Below are positions 53,145-62,798 of a DNA stretch of 64,000 nucleotides, one piece after another (positions within the stretch are counted from its first letter, which is position 1; the number at the start of each line of letters is the position of its first letter). Source of the DNA: Helicobacter sp. 12S02232-10 (GTDB lineage Bacteria; Campylobacterota; Campylobacteria; Campylobacterales; Helicobacteraceae). A model generated the notes under the pieces. That model had not been told where the DNA came from and searched no databases. It was given only the letters and a program-made list of their open reading frames with translations. Location of the stretch: NCBI RefSeq assembly GCF_002272895.1, contig NZ_MLAQ01000002.1:62001-126000 (forward strand). Reading direction: 5' to 3'. A program made the position numbers and the translations under genes.

Positions 53145-55149
53145 TAATAACGAAAATGTCAATCAAACACCATCCTCCCCGAAAGAGGGACAAAAAAGAA
53201 GGTTTTTTAAACCACGTTTTAAGAAACCTCAAGAAAATAACGATGCCAATAACGCAAATGTAGAAAACACTCAGCCAAGACCTAGAAAATGGATAGGGAA
53301 AAATAAAAATACAAATCCCAATACCCCTCAAAATAATACTATTGAATCTAAAAACGGCGTTAGAGACGTGCAAAGTGTGAATGAAAGGGGAAATTTAGGT
53401 TTCCATAAAGATCTTAAAAAAGGGGTTGAAACCAACACGCGCATTCAAAAAAATAGCCTTAATCCTCACTATAAACTCAATCTCAATACAAAATCTAGAG
53501 TGCGCATTACTCCTCTTGGAGGATTGGGTGAGATAGGCGGGAATATGATGGTAATGGAAACTGAAACTTCTGCAATCATCATTGATGTGGGGATGAGTTT
53601 TCCTGAGGAGAATATGCACGGAGTGGATATCTTGATACCTGATTTCAGCTATCTATATGCAATTAAAGATAAAATTGCTGGCGTTGTGATCACTCACGCT
53701 CACGAAGATCATATTGGGGCAGTCCCTTATTTGTATAAACAAATGCAATTTCCTTTGTATGGTACTCCTCTTGCGCTTGGAATGATAGGGAATAAGTTTG
53801 ATGAGCACGGGTTAAAAAAATACCGTTCATTTTTTAAAATTGTCGAAAAACGTCACCCGATAAAAATAGGCGATTTTGAAATAGAATGGATCCATATAAC
53901 CCACTCTATCATTGACGCCTCTGCTTTGGCAATCAGAACTGAAGCTGGGATTATTATCCATACAGGAGATTTTAAAATCGATCATACCCCGATTGATAAT
54001 CTCCCAACTGATTTGCACCGATTAGCACATTATGGAGAAGAGGGTGTGATGTTATTGCTTAGTGACTCTACCAATTCTCATAAGCCTGGTGTTACTCCTA
54101 GTGAAGCAAGCGTAGGACCTACGTTTGATGCTTTATTTAAAAGTGCAGAAGGCAGAGTGATTATGAGTACTTTTTCTTCTAATATTCATCGTGTTTATCA
54201 AGCAATTACTTATGGGATCAAATACAATCGAAAGGTTGCCGTTATTGGGCGTTCGATGGAAAAAAATCTTGATATAGCAAGAGAATTGGGTTATATTGAT
54301 TTACCTCATAATATATTTATTGAGGCTCACGAAGTGAGTAAATATCCCGATGAAGAAATTCTTATTGTTACAACAGGTTCTCAAGGAGAAACAATGAGCG
54401 CGCTTTATCGAATGGCGACTGATGAGCACCGTCATATCAAGATTAAGCCTACGGATATGGTGATTATTTCAGCTAAAGCGATCCCAGGAAATGAAGGTTC
54501 GGTTTCAACCGTTTTGAATTTTTTGATGAAATCAGGGGCACGAGTAGCTTATCAAGATTTTAGCGAGATTCACGTTAGTGGTCACGCCGCTCAAGAAGAA
54601 CAAAAATTGATGTTAAGGCTTATTAAGCCAAAATTTTTCTTACCTGTTCACGGAGAATACAACCACGTTGCTAAACATCGCGATACTGCTATTAAATGTG
54701 GGGTACCTGAAAAAAATATTTATTTAATGGAGGATGGGGATCAAATTGAGGTGAATCCGAGCTATATCCGAAAAGTACGTACCATCAAAAGTGGCAAGAC
54801 CTACATAGATAATCAGGTAAATAGGCAAATTGATAACAATGTTGTTTTAGACAGACAAGGGTTGGCAGAATGCGGTATGGCTGTAGTTACGGCTTTTGTT
54901 TCCGCACAAGAGCAAAAACTCCTTAAAGATACCAGAATAATAACCTTAGGGATTGCGAATTTCAAAGAAGAAAAAGAACTTGCCAAAGAAATCGAAAATG
55001 CTTTGGAAATGTATATAAAGACAGCTAAAAGAGAAGTTTTGACAAATCAAAAAACTTTAGAAAACGAAGTGAGAAATCTAACTAGAAAGCTTTTGTTTAA
55101 AAAACTTAAAAAATATCCGACAATTGTAAGTAATGTGTTTGTATCTTGA
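53134..55149 (+). CDS. rnj: Ribonuclease J
   Basis: 671 residues. The first 130 are basic, Asn-rich and low in complexity, the N-terminal extension typical of Helicobacter RNase J. The metallo-beta-lactamase/beta-CASP core is ITPLGGLGEIGGNMMVMETE, GVVITHAHEDHIGAVPYLYK, GIIIHTGDFKIDHTP, LLLSDSTNSHKPGVTPSEAS, and TTGSQGETMSALYRMA with VSGHAAQEEQKLMLRLIKPK. It acts as endonuclease and 5' exonuclease in RNA decay, with an RNA helicase partner in H. pylori. Overlaps ksgA by eleven bases. Confidence 0.96.
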   Translation: MENNNNENVNQTPSSPKEGQKRRFFKPRFKKPQENNDANNANVENTQPRPRKWIGKNKNTNPNTPQNNTIESKNGVRDVQSVNERGNLGFHKDLKKGVETNTRIQKNSLNPHYKLNLNTKSRVRITPLGGLGEIGGNMMVMETETSAIIIDVGMSFPEENMHGVDILIPDFSYLYAIKDKIAGVVITHAHEDHIGAVPYLYKQMQFPLYGTPLALGMIGNKFDEHGLKKYRSFFKIVEKRHPIKIGDFEIEWIHITHSIIDASALAIRTEAGIIIHTGDFKIDHTPIDNLPTDLHRLAHYGEEGVMLLLSDSTNSHKPGVTPSEASVGPTFDALFKSAEGRVIMSTFSSNIHRVYQAITYGIKYNRKVAVIGRSMEKNLDIARELGYIDLPHNIFIEAHEVSKYPDEEILIVTTGSQGETMSALYRMATDEHRHIKIKPTDMVIISAKAIPGNEGSVSTVLNFLMKSGARVAYQDFSEIHVSGHAAQEEQKLMLRLIKPKFFLPVHGEYNHVAKHRDTAIKCGVPEKNIYLMEDGDQIEVNPSYIRKVRTIKSGKTYIDNQVNRQIDNNVVLDRQGLAECGMAVVTAFVSAQEQKLLKDTRIITLGIANFKEEKELAKEIENALEMYIKTAKREVLTNQKTLENEVRNLTRKLLFKKLKKYPTIVSNVFVS

Positions 55150-55158
55150 GGAGGTGCT

Positions 55159-56121
55159 ATGAAATTTGCGCTTATTGCCAAAGAGGTTCTTGAGATTGAA
55201 GCTAAAGAATTGCTTGATGGAGCTTGCCATTGTTTGGAAACAGATTGGGATGGCATTGTTTCGATGATTTTTGAGTCGAAAGGAAAGTTGATTGTTTGTG
55301 GCGTAGGGAAAAGCGGGTTAGTGGGAGCTAAAATTGCAGCTACTCTTGCTAGCACGGGAACACCTAGCTTTTTTTTGCACCCTACTGAGGCGATGCACGG
55401 GGATTTGGGTATGGTAGAGAAAGAAGATATTGTGCTTGCTATCAGCTATAGCGGGGAAAGTGAAGAGCTTATAGCGATTTTACCTCATTTGAAACGTCTT
55501 GGCGCGGGGGTGATTACTATGAGTAAAGATGCACACAGTTCAGTTTCAAGAATGGGCGATTATTTTATTCCTATTAATATTTCTAAAGAAGCTTGCCCAT
55601 TGGGTATCGCCCCGACAAGTTCAACCACTTTGACTCTTGCACTTGGGGATGCTTTAGCTGTTTGCTTGATGAAGAAAAAAGGATTTTCCAAAAATGATTT
55701 TGCCTCTTTTCATCCAGGTGGGAGTTTGGGGAAAAGATTGTTTGTAAAAATAAAAGATTTAATGCAAACAAAAGATTTGCCTTTTATTGAACCTGAAATG
55801 AGCCTCAAAGAGGCAGTGATTAAAATGAGTGAAGCAAGACTTGGGAATGCTATTATTGTTAAAGATGGGAAGTTAGTTGGGGTGCTGAGTGATGGAGATT
55901 TGCGTCGGGCAATGATGCGCGAAAACTTTAGTTTAAATGATCCTGTTATTTTGTATGCTTCAGAAAATCCAAAGTATTGTGATAATGCGGATTTGCTTGC
56001 CATAGATGCGCTTACATTTGTTGAAAACAATAAAATTCAATTGCTTGTGGTTACAGATAAAAACAAGAATGTGCAAGGTGCTCTTCATCTGCATACCCTC
56101 ATCAGTGCGGGAATCAAATAG
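55159..56121 (+). CDS. kdsD: D-arabinose-5-phosphate isomerase (KdsD/KpsF family)
   Basis: 320 residues. The SIS domain (about 30-175) has LIVCGVGKSGLVGAKIAATL, HPTEAMHGDLGMVEKEDIVL and AISYSGESEELIAILPHLKR. Two CBS domains follow (about 200-320: VKIKDLMQTKDLPFIEPEMS; IVKDGKLVGVLSDGDLRRAM). It converts ribulose 5-phosphate to arabinose 5-phosphate for KDO in lipopolysaccharide. TTGAGGAGGTGCT before the ATG is a near-perfect ribosome binding site. It follows rnj by nine bases, as in H. pylori. Confidence 0.95.
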   Translation: MKFALIAKEVLEIEAKELLDGACHCLETDWDGIVSMIFESKGKLIVCGVGKSGLVGAKIAATLASTGTPSFFLHPTEAMHGDLGMVEKEDIVLAISYSGESEELIAILPHLKRLGAGVITMSKDAHSSVSRMGDYFIPINISKEACPLGIAPTSSTTLTLALGDALAVCLMKKKGFSKNDFASFHPGGSLGKRLFVKIKDLMQTKDLPFIEPEMSLKEAVIKMSEARLGNAIIVKDGKLVGVLSDGDLRRAMMRENFSLNDPVILYASENPKYCDNADLLAIDALTFVENNKIQLLVVTDKNKNVQGALHLHTLISAGIK

Positions 56122-56129
56122 GAAAAAAA

Positions 56130-56369
56130 ATGTTTGAAAAGATAGATGAGATTTTTAGAAATATTGAATCCATTAGGGATGAGATTCAAATTTTGCTCAA
56201 TATGGCAAAGATCACTTTAGTTGATTATATTATGATTAAAAGAGGTTCGCAGGATATGCCTGAAGGTTTGAGTATTGCTTTATTTTCTCAAATCAATGAA
56301 CAAATCGATGCCCTAAAAAAGCAGATTGATGCTTTAAATAAGCTCAAAAGAGAATTGCTTGTGTTTTGA
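56130..56369 (+). CDS. Small coiled-coil hypothetical protein, 79 aa
   Basis: The frame starts nine bases after the kdsD stop with AGGAAAAAAA before the ATG. It is helical throughout, with two coiled-coil-like parts (FEKIDEIFRNIESIRDEIQI; NEQIDALKKQIDALNKLKRE). No membrane or catalytic feature is visible. Co-transcribed with kdsD, convergent with the efflux operon. No family is known to me. Confidence 0.75.
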   Translation: MFEKIDEIFRNIESIRDEIQILLNMAKITLVDYIMIKRGSQDMPEGLSIALFSQINEQIDALKKQIDALNKLKRELLVF

Positions 56370-56383
56370 TTAAAACAACCTCT

Positions 56384-57790
56384 TTATTTCTTTTTTAAAT
56401 CGGGTATTTTGACTTCATCAGTATTAAAACCACTGCCAAGAGCGTGATAAAGATTGACGAGTGATTCAATATATGCAGCTTTGAGATTGATGATTTGAAC
56501 TTCAAGCTCTAAAAGCGAGCGTTCCGCATCAACAACTTCAAGATAAGAGGAATAGCCGCTGCTATATCTGCTGTTTGCATATTCCAAAGTTTTTAGTGAT
56601 GCTTTATGTTCTTCATTTAGGGAAATCTGTTGTTTTGCAATCCATTCAATTCCAGCTTGTGCATCTTTTATTTCTTTGAGAGCATTCAGGACAATTTTTT
56701 TATAGGTGTAGGCAGCCTCATCTCTTTGTGCATTTGCTACGGCAAATTCTCCCTTAAGTTTTCCTCCTTCAAAAATAGGTGCTAAAATGCTTGCTCCCAA
56801 AGCACCTACAGGAATCAGAGCTGAAGTTCCCGTAAAACTTGAAACCATAAAGGCTCCAATATTGGCAATTAGATTAAAATCGGGTAAAAAATTTGCTCTA
56901 GCTTTGGAAAGAGCTGCACTGCTTGCAGCTAGTTCAAATTCTGCATAAGCAATATCAGGTCTGTTTCTCAAGATTGAGGAGGGAATTTTATCAGGCAAGG
57001 TAGGCTGATTGATTTGTTTGAGGCTTTGAGCTGTTTTTAAATCCTTTGCACGCACGCCTGTGAGTTCTTCGAGGGCATCTTCAGTTTCGATAATTGCGAG
57101 TTGCGTGGGGGCTATTTGAGATTTTGCTGCTTCGTATTGGATTTTTGCTTGTTGGCTGTCATACCCGCTAGTATAACCTGCTATTACTTTGTCTTGAGAG
57201 ATTTCCAATTGAATTTTTCTTGCTTTCAAGGTATCTTCTAATAGCTTAAGGCGATCTTTAAGTGCGACTAAATTGATGTAGGTTTTTGCCACTATTGCGT
57301 CAATGGATAATTTTGTTGCATAATTTTGTGCGATTATAGCTTGTGTCTGATAAAGTTTATTTTTTCGTTCATTGGCATCTCTTTTGAAAAAATCAAAATG
57401 ATAAGAAATATTCAATGAAGGATCCAAAACTCCAATAGGAGTGGTGAAACCAAAAAGTGGGGTCATAGGATTTTGAGTATATTGAGGGTTTGCACTGAAG
57501 CTCAGACTTGGAAATAGGGTTGATTTAGCAATTTTAAGCGCTCCAAGAGCCTGTTGTATATGTGTTTGAGAAATTTGGTTATCGCTGTTGTAGCCTCTTG
57601 CTTTCTCTATTAAAAAGAGTAAATCTTTATCTTCAAAGTTTTTCCACCAATCTTTATTGATTTTTTCATTTGCAGTCTCATCAATCTCAATGCTGACTTT
57701 AGCATCTTTAGGAATTTCAGGAATTTTTAGGGAACAAGAGCAGAGCAAGATGCCCAGTCCTAAAATCCTAATGATTTGCTTGGAGTGCAT
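56384..57790 (-). CDS. Outer-membrane efflux lipoprotein (NodT/TolC type), 468 aa
   Basis: A lipobox (LGLGILLCSCSLKIPE) anchors the protein in the outer membrane. The TolC fold is two related repeats: LFPSLSFSANPQYTQNP, with LKLLEDTLKARKIQLEISQD; and IAYAEFELAASSAALSKARA, with SLNEEHKASLKTLEYANSRY. AYIESLVNLYHALGSGFN is the usual end. It forms the outer duct for the EmrAB-type pump encoded directly upstream. The stop lies near that of the 79-aa gene (convergent). AAAGGATTAAA precedes the ATG. Confidence 0.92.
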   Translation of the reverse strand: MHSKQIIRILGLGILLCSCSLKIPEIPKDAKVSIEIDETANEKINKDWWKNFEDKDLLFLIEKARGYNSDNQISQTHIQQALGALKIAKSTLFPSLSFSANPQYTQNPMTPLFGFTTPIGVLDPSLNISYHFDFFKRDANERKNKLYQTQAIIAQNYATKLSIDAIVAKTYINLVALKDRLKLLEDTLKARKIQLEISQDKVIAGYTSGYDSQQAKIQYEAAKSQIAPTQLAIIETEDALEELTGVRAKDLKTAQSLKQINQPTLPDKIPSSILRNRPDIAYAEFELAASSAALSKARANFLPDFNLIANIGAFMVSSFTGTSALIPVGALGASILAPIFEGGKLKGEFAVANAQRDEAAYTYKKIVLNALKEIKDAQAGIEWIAKQQISLNEEHKASLKTLEYANSRYSSGYSSYLEVVDAERSLLELEVQIINLKAAYIESLVNLYHALGSGFNTDEVKIPDLKKK

Positions 57791-57791
57791 T

Positions 57792-58853
57792 TTAATCCTT
57801 TTGCACGTGGATTGTGGCTATGACACTCATACCCGGCTTGAGTCTTTTTGAGAGTGGATTGTTCTCATCAATCCGGATACGAACGGGGATTCTTTGAATG
57901 ACTTTGATAAAGTTACCTGTGGCGTTATTTACTTTAATCGGACTAAATTCACTTCCAGTTGCGGGAGAAATTCTCTCCACTACTCCTTGCAACACTGCTC
58001 CTCCTAGTGCATCGACACTAAAGGTTGCATTCTGTCCTATTTTGACATTTTTCATTTTGGTTTCTTTAAAATTTGCTTGTACCCATTTTAGATTTGGTAT
58101 TAAAAAGGTTAAAGGGGTGCCTTGTGCGACAAATTGCCCCAATCTTGCCCCAACTTGGCTGAGTTGGCCATCAACAGGCGCTTTAATCAATGAATAACCC
58201 AAATCGATTTTGGCTAATTCCAAAAGTGCGCTAGCTCTTTTTACATCGGCTTCAAGAGCAGATTTGCTGATTTGATAAGCTTCTAAATCTTGTACAGCTT
58301 TGTTATATTGAGCTTTTGATTCTTCTAGGGCGTATTGCGCTTTTTTGAGAGCTGTTTGAGTATCTTCATATTCTCTTTGGCTTAATGATCCGTTTTTGAC
58401 GAGTTTTGCCACACGTTCGTTTTGGGCAAAGGCATTATCATAAGTGGCTTCATTGGTGCCAATGATGGCTTTTTTTTCATTCACATTTGCTTGACGCAAT
58501 TGATAATTTTGCTTATAGCTCATTAGAGCAGCTTCCGTACTTTCAAGATTAGCTTGGGCTTCATTAACCTTTTGAACAAAGATCTGTTTATCGATTTGTA
58601 AAATCGGTTCCCCAGCCTTTACCATTTCAAAATCTTTAACATATATTTCAGTCACATAGCCACTCACTCGTGGAGATATGAGCGTTACTTTAGATTGGAT
58701 ATAAGCATCATTAGTACTGATGATGCCTCTAAAAAATGGAGGCAATTCCCAAGCATATAGGATGGCTAAAATTGCACAAATTAAAATAAAAGCAGCGATG
58801 ATGGCAGTGAATAAAGTCGGTTTTTTTGGTCTCCATGGTTTTGAAAATGGCAT
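57792..58853 (-). CDS. emrA: EmrA-like membrane-fusion protein
   Basis: 353 residues. One N-terminal helix (LFTAIIAAFILICAILAILY) is followed by a biotinyl-like half (TNDAYIQSKVTLISPRVSGY), a coiled-coil hairpin (about 95-215), and the second half (VDGQLSQVGARLGQFVAQGT, with VPLTF-like turn). The end is VRIRIDENNPLSKRLKPGMS. It bridges the MFS transporter and the outer-membrane lipoprotein. Spacing to the neighbours is 1 and 10 bases, so all three genes form one operon. Substrate unknown; drug or toxic-lipid export is the family norm. Confidence 0.92.
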   Translation of the reverse strand: MPFSKPWRPKKPTLFTAIIAAFILICAILAILYAWELPPFFRGIISTNDAYIQSKVTLISPRVSGYVTEIYVKDFEMVKAGEPILQIDKQIFVQKVNEAQANLESTEAALMSYKQNYQLRQANVNEKKAIIGTNEATYDNAFAQNERVAKLVKNGSLSQREYEDTQTALKKAQYALEESKAQYNKAVQDLEAYQISKSALEADVKRASALLELAKIDLGYSLIKAPVDGQLSQVGARLGQFVAQGTPLTFLIPNLKWVQANFKETKMKNVKIGQNATFSVDALGGAVLQGVVERISPATGSEFSPIKVNNATGNFIKVIQRIPVRIRIDENNPLSKRLKPGMSVIATIHVQKD

Positions 58854-58863
58854 AAACTTTCCT

Positions 58864-60522
58864 TTAAGACTGATTTTTATGCGTTTTAGTTTCCAATTCT
58901 TGCATAAAAACTTGTGTTTTTAAATTTTTATTAACACTTCTGCGGGCTAAAATATCTAATTCTCGATCAATCGGCGTTGTTTTTAAAAACATATAGTAGA
59001 TCCAATGGATTGTCAATAGGACAAATATTGCTCCAGCACTCAAACCTATAATATAAAATAAATCATTATAAGCAAGCACGCCAGCTTGTTTATTTAGCTC
59101 TGCAGACAGGTTTGGAATGAGTGTGTTTAATGCACTTGTATCAGGAGAATGGTTGATGAGATTTTGAAGATGCGTTGAGGTTGAAACTTTTATAAAATAC
59201 CCTATAAGTGCTGAACCTAGCAAGCCAAATACGCTTTGAGAAAAGCCGAATATAACAATAAATGTAATAACATAATTTCCTCCCCGTGGCAGTGAAATAG
59301 TCATACCTTCTGAAAATAATGGCCCGATAAAAAATACACTTGAAGCAGCAATTAAAAATTGAGAAAAGTAGAGATTGGAGGGCATAACTGATGGAGAAAG
59401 CCCTGTTGAAGCAAATGAGCCGACAATTAGCATAGCAAAAGAAATGACCATAATCAGACCGGTTCGTTTATAACTCATTACAGCAATGCAAGACAGACCT
59501 CCAAATAACGCTCCAAGTGTAATGACTCCATAATAAGGTATGAGTTGATAATCCGTATAGCCCAATACATTTTTGAATAAACCTGTGGCACCTGTAGTTT
59601 GTTCTGCTAAACACATACGAGCAAATGCAGCAGCTAAACAAAGTCTGAGAACTTGAAATTTACCAATGAAAGAAAAATTAATTAAAGGCTTTTCCCGATA
59701 GTGCTCTAGGATAAAAAATAATATGAAGCAGGATATTGCTATACATAAACCATAAGCTATCCAAGGCTGATTCCACCAGATGGTATTACCGATACTGAAA
59801 ATCAGACAAAGTATTGCAGTTCCAGTTGCATAAAAAAGAATTGAAGGTGCATCTCTTAAAGAAAAGGATTTTCCTGTTTGAGATGGAGGAAGCTCAATGA
59901 GCAAATAAGTAACCAAAACAAATAGAGTTGTGCCCATATCGATAAAAATTGCTAGGTGGGCATTTTCATTGATCATTAAGTAGGGTAGCATCCATCTTGC
60001 ACCAGAAGATCCAACTTGTATTAAGCCGATGCTCAAGCACATTGTAAGGTAACTTTTTTTAGGAGGAAGCATTTGAAGAACATAATAAACACATAAAGTA
60101 GTCAGGCTACTGCCCACTAGACCATTTAAAAATCTCGTGATAGCAGCTATATAAAAATCTTCATAAAGGATCTGTATCCCGTGGACTACCACTAAAATCG
60201 TGAGGGCAAAACTAAAAAATATTTTCATCCCAAATTGTTGGCGCATTTTAAAAAGAACGACACTCATCCAAGCATATCCCATATAATAGGCAGCTGTGAT
60301 GATGGTTCCTTGTGCGGGAGTGAGCCCTAAATTTCCCTGAATTTCATAAATATTAGCAATCACCATATTGTTTTGCAGTCCTGCAGCAAAAAGTACAACA
60401 ATCCATCCGAGTGCATAAACTAAGCGTATTTTAGGAGGTAAATCGGGTTTTGCCAAAGAACCCCAGAACATTGGCATTTCATTTGGTCTAAGAATCTCAT
60501 TGAGATTTTGAGAGTATTTCAT
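58864..60522 (-). CDS. emrB: EmrB/QacA-type MFS drug exporter (DHA2), 552 aa
   Basis: About 14 membrane helices: GWIVVLFAAGLQNNMVIANI, LTPAQGTIITAAYYMGYAWM, VVLFKMRQQFGMKIFFSFAL, RFLNGLVGSSLTTLCVYYVL, and so on to FYIIGLSAGAIFVLLTIHWI. The substitution of the usual 'LDxTIVNVALP' motif by NNMVIANIYEI is a visible difference. It exports its substrate by proton antiport, in complex with EmrA and the outer-membrane lipoprotein. It heads the operon and probably uses the -10 box at 60728-60733. Ribosome binding site is weak (AGGT). Confidence 0.88.
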   Translation of the reverse strand: MKYSQNLNEILRPNEMPMFWGSLAKPDLPPKIRLVYALGWIVVLFAAGLQNNMVIANIYEIQGNLGLTPAQGTIITAAYYMGYAWMSVVLFKMRQQFGMKIFFSFALTILVVVHGIQILYEDFYIAAITRFLNGLVGSSLTTLCVYYVLQMLPPKKSYLTMCLSIGLIQVGSSGARWMLPYLMINENAHLAIFIDMGTTLFVLVTYLLIELPPSQTGKSFSLRDAPSILFYATGTAILCLIFSIGNTIWWNQPWIAYGLCIAISCFILFFILEHYREKPLINFSFIGKFQVLRLCLAAAFARMCLAEQTTGATGLFKNVLGYTDYQLIPYYGVITLGALFGGLSCIAVMSYKRTGLIMVISFAMLIVGSFASTGLSPSVMPSNLYFSQFLIAASSVFFIGPLFSEGMTISLPRGGNYVITFIVIFGFSQSVFGLLGSALIGYFIKVSTSTHLQNLINHSPDTSALNTLIPNLSAELNKQAGVLAYNDLFYIIGLSAGAIFVLLTIHWIYYMFLKTTPIDRELDILARRSVNKNLKTQVFMQELETKTHKNQS

Positions 60523-60727
60523 CGTTTTGGTACCTGTTATTTTGCCTTAAAGCTTTATTTATAAGTGCGAAGCTCTGTGAAAATTTCTATACGATCATTA
60601 AATCTGTAGTTTGATTTTTCTTAATACCATTATCGGGCAATTTTTATTGACATCATAAAAGCAAACTGACTTCCAACCGGTCTTAAAAGATATTTGAAAT
60701 TGATTGAGAGTCTTTAAGTTTTGCATT

Positions 60728-60733
60728 ATTATA
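60728..60733 (-). promoter_or_regulatory. Candidate -10 box of the efflux operon, in the gap 60523-60971
   Basis: TATAAT on the minus strand (ATATATAATAATGC) is about 206 bases before emrB. In the remainder of the 449-base gap there is a perfect 16-bp palindrome ATAAAATATATTTTAT (60819-60834), a weak 6-bp hairpin at about 60873-60890, and no convincing gene. A 41-codon plus-strand frame from 60832 has no usable ribosome binding site. Confidence 0.4.
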
Positions 60734-60971
60734 TATTTTTATTGCTAAATAATTGCAAAATATCAGAGATTTTTTAATAGAAATTATATTTATTATTTAC
60801 AATAAAGATTACAGAGGTATAAAATATATTTTATGGATTATAAGAGAGTTGGCGCTGATTTTATTTTTCTTTTGACAAACCTTGCTGTTTGTTCAAAAAA
60901 TAAAATTCAGATAGGTTTAAAAAATAATAAACCCAACCTTAATCAAGGCAAACAATAGTCGTTTAAAAGTA

Positions 60972-62660
60972 TCAGATTTCTGTTTTTAACACAGCTCCAC
61001 AAGAGGCATCGCTGACTAAAAGGGCATATCTTTTTAGCCATTTTCCCTCAATTTCTTTTGTCTTTGGTTTAAAATTTGCCTTTCTGGCTTCGAGAGTTTG
61101 TGCATCAAGGAGCAATTCTAAAATCCCATTATCCACGTCAATTTTGATTTTATCGCCATTTTCAATCAATCCGATTTCACCACCTTGGGCAGCTTCTGGA
61201 CTGATATGCCCTATGCAAGCTCCCCTAGTGGCACCACTGAATCGTCCATCTGTGATCAGTGCTACGCTTTCTCCTAATCCCATACCGCTGATAAGGCTTG
61301 TAGGGCTTAGCATTTCAGGCATTCCCGGACCACCTTTTGGACCTTCATAACGGATAACTACAACATTTCCGGCTTTGACTTTTCCATTAGAAATTCCTTT
61401 AATGGCCTCTTCTTGGGAGTCAAAAACAATTGCACTTCCTGTAAAATTTTTCATATTTTCAGCCATTGCACCAGCTTTGATAACAGCCCCATCTTTTGCG
61501 ATATTGCCATAAAGAATTTTTAACCCGCCTGTTTGAGAGAAAGCGTTTTCATTATTGTGAATGATGCTAGGGTCTGTAATTTTAGCATCTTTGATGCGCT
61601 CAAGTATCGTTTTTCCCGTAATGGTTAGCGTGTCTTTAATGGTATTTCCTCTCTTATTGACTTCAGCCATTACTGCATCCACTCCGCCTGCGCGGTTAAT
61701 GTCTTCCATAAAGACATTATTCACTGCAGGGGCGATTTTAGTTAAATGGGAAACATTTTTTGCGATTGCATTGATATCTTTAAGATTGAAATTAACACCA
61801 GCTTCTTTGGCGATAGCAAGCATATGCAAGACTGTATTGGTGCTTCCTCCCATTGCCATATCCACAACAAAGGCATTGTTAATGGCATTTTGGTTGATGA
61901 TATTTTTTATTTTGTATTGTTCGCTTTTTTCTTTATCAAGCGCAATTTCTACAATCTTTTTTGCCGCCTCTCTTAATAGAGCTTCCCTTTCTTTGGTTTG
62001 GGCTACAATTGTGCCATTGCCACTGAGTGCAATCCCCATTGCTTCACAAAGTGTATTCATTGAATTTGCCGTAAACATACCACTGCAACTTCCCCCGCTC
62101 GGACAAGCTCTGCATTCAATTTCATAAAGTTTGTCCGCACCGATTTTTTTGGCTTCATAAGCGCCGACTGCTTCAAAGACTTGCGACAATCCTATCCTGC
62201 TTCCATCTTCTAGTGTGCCAGCAAGCATAGGACCTCCACTTACAAAAATAGTCGGGACATTGACCCGTAATGCTCCCATTATCATACCTGGGACGATTTT
62301 GTCGCAGTTGGGAATGCAAATCATTGCATCAAGCTTATGGGCATTCATCACCGTTTCAATACAATCAGCGATGAGTTCTCTGCTTGGTAGGCTGTAAAGC
62401 ATTCCGCTATGCCCCATTGCAATCCCGTCATCTACGCCAATGGTATTAAATTCAAAGGGGACAGCACCGGCTTTTTTAATTTCCTCTTTGATGATTCTAG
62501 CATAATCATTTAGGTAATAATGTCCAGGAATAATGTCAATATAGCTGTTAGCGACTCCGATAAAAGGCTTATCAAAATCTTCATCTTTTAGCCCGACTCC
62601 TCTGAGCAAACTCCTGTGTGGGGTTCTTGAAAATCCTTTTTTAATTGTGTCGCTTCTCAA
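60972..62660 (-). CDS. ilvD: Dihydroxy-acid dehydratase IlvD
   Basis: 562 residues, starting with TTG ([20 protein letters not shown]), which has AGGAGACGAAAGA before it. Iron-sulfur Cys motifs: [40 protein letters not shown], plus [17 protein letters not shown]-type end. [19 protein letters not shown] and [20 protein letters not shown] are the active-site segments. It makes the 2-oxo acid precursors of valine, isoleucine and leucine. Complete by length. Divergent from glmS. Confidence 0.97.
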   Translation of the reverse strand: MRSDTIKKGFSRTPHRSLLRGVGLKDEDFDKPFIGVANSYIDIIPGHYYLNDYARIIKEEIKKAGAVPFEFNTIGVDDGIAMGHSGMLYSLPSRELIADCIETVMNAHKLDAMICIPNCDKIVPGMIMGALRVNVPTIFVSGGPMLAGTLEDGSRIGLSQVFEAVGAYEAKKIGADKLYEIECRACPSGGSCSGMFTANSMNTLCEAMGIALSGNGTIVAQTKEREALLREAAKKIVEIALDKEKSEQYKIKNIINQNAINNAFVVDMAMGGSTNTVLHMLAIAKEAGVNFNLKDINAIAKNVSHLTKIAPAVNNVFMEDINRAGGVDAVMAEVNKRGNTIKDTLTITGKTILERIKDAKITDPSIIHNNENAFSQTGGLKILYGNIAKDGAVIKAGAMAENMKNFTGSAIVFDSQEEAIKGISNGKVKAGNVVVIRYEGPKGGPGMPEMLSPTSLISGMGLGESVALITDGRFSGATRGACIGHISPEAAQGGEIGLIENGDKIKIDVDNGILELLLDAQTLEARKANFKPKTKEIEGKWLKRYALLVSDASCGAVLKTEI

Positions 62661-62709
62661 TCTTTCGTCTCCTAGGGTGGCTTTGAGTCTTTTAGTTGTT
62701 TAAAAATCC

Positions 62710-62725
62710 ATATCTAGATATTATA
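62710..62725 (-). promoter_or_regulatory. ilvD -10 box overlapping a perfect palindrome
   Basis: TATAAT on the minus strand (62725-62720) overlaps ATATCTAGATAT (62710-62721), a perfect 12-bp palindrome covering the likely transcription start. Leader about 52 bases. A dimeric regulator could bind here, but such palindromes are common in AT-rich DNA. Confidence 0.4.
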
Positions 62726-62756
62726 CTTTAAAAATTTGAACCCGTCTTTATTTTGT

Positions 62757-62762
62757 TATAAT
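62757..62762 (+). promoter_or_regulatory. glmS -10 box
   Basis: TATAAT, with TTGTTATAATTG context, is 36 bases before the glmS ATG; the leader is about 30 bases. TTGAAC at 62736-62741 is a weak -35 candidate with a 15-base spacer. No glmS ribozyme-like structure fits so short a leader. Confidence 0.55.
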
Positions 62763-62798
62763 TGAACATAAGTTTTGAAATCATTTATAAGGCTTTGA

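Noticed and set aside
60873-60890. Hairpin ACAAAC...GTTTGT as terminator of ilvD
   Set aside because: Neither strand has a T-run after the stem, and the stem is only six pairs.
60832-60957. 41-codon plus-strand frame (MDYKRVGADFIFLL...)
   Set aside because: No Shine-Dalgarno sequence at a usable distance and no recognisable product; may be chance or an old remnant.
61561-62127. Long open frame antisense to ilvD (188 codons)
   Set aside because: Shadow of a highly biased coding strand; hydrophobic stretches with no domain and no ribosome binding site.
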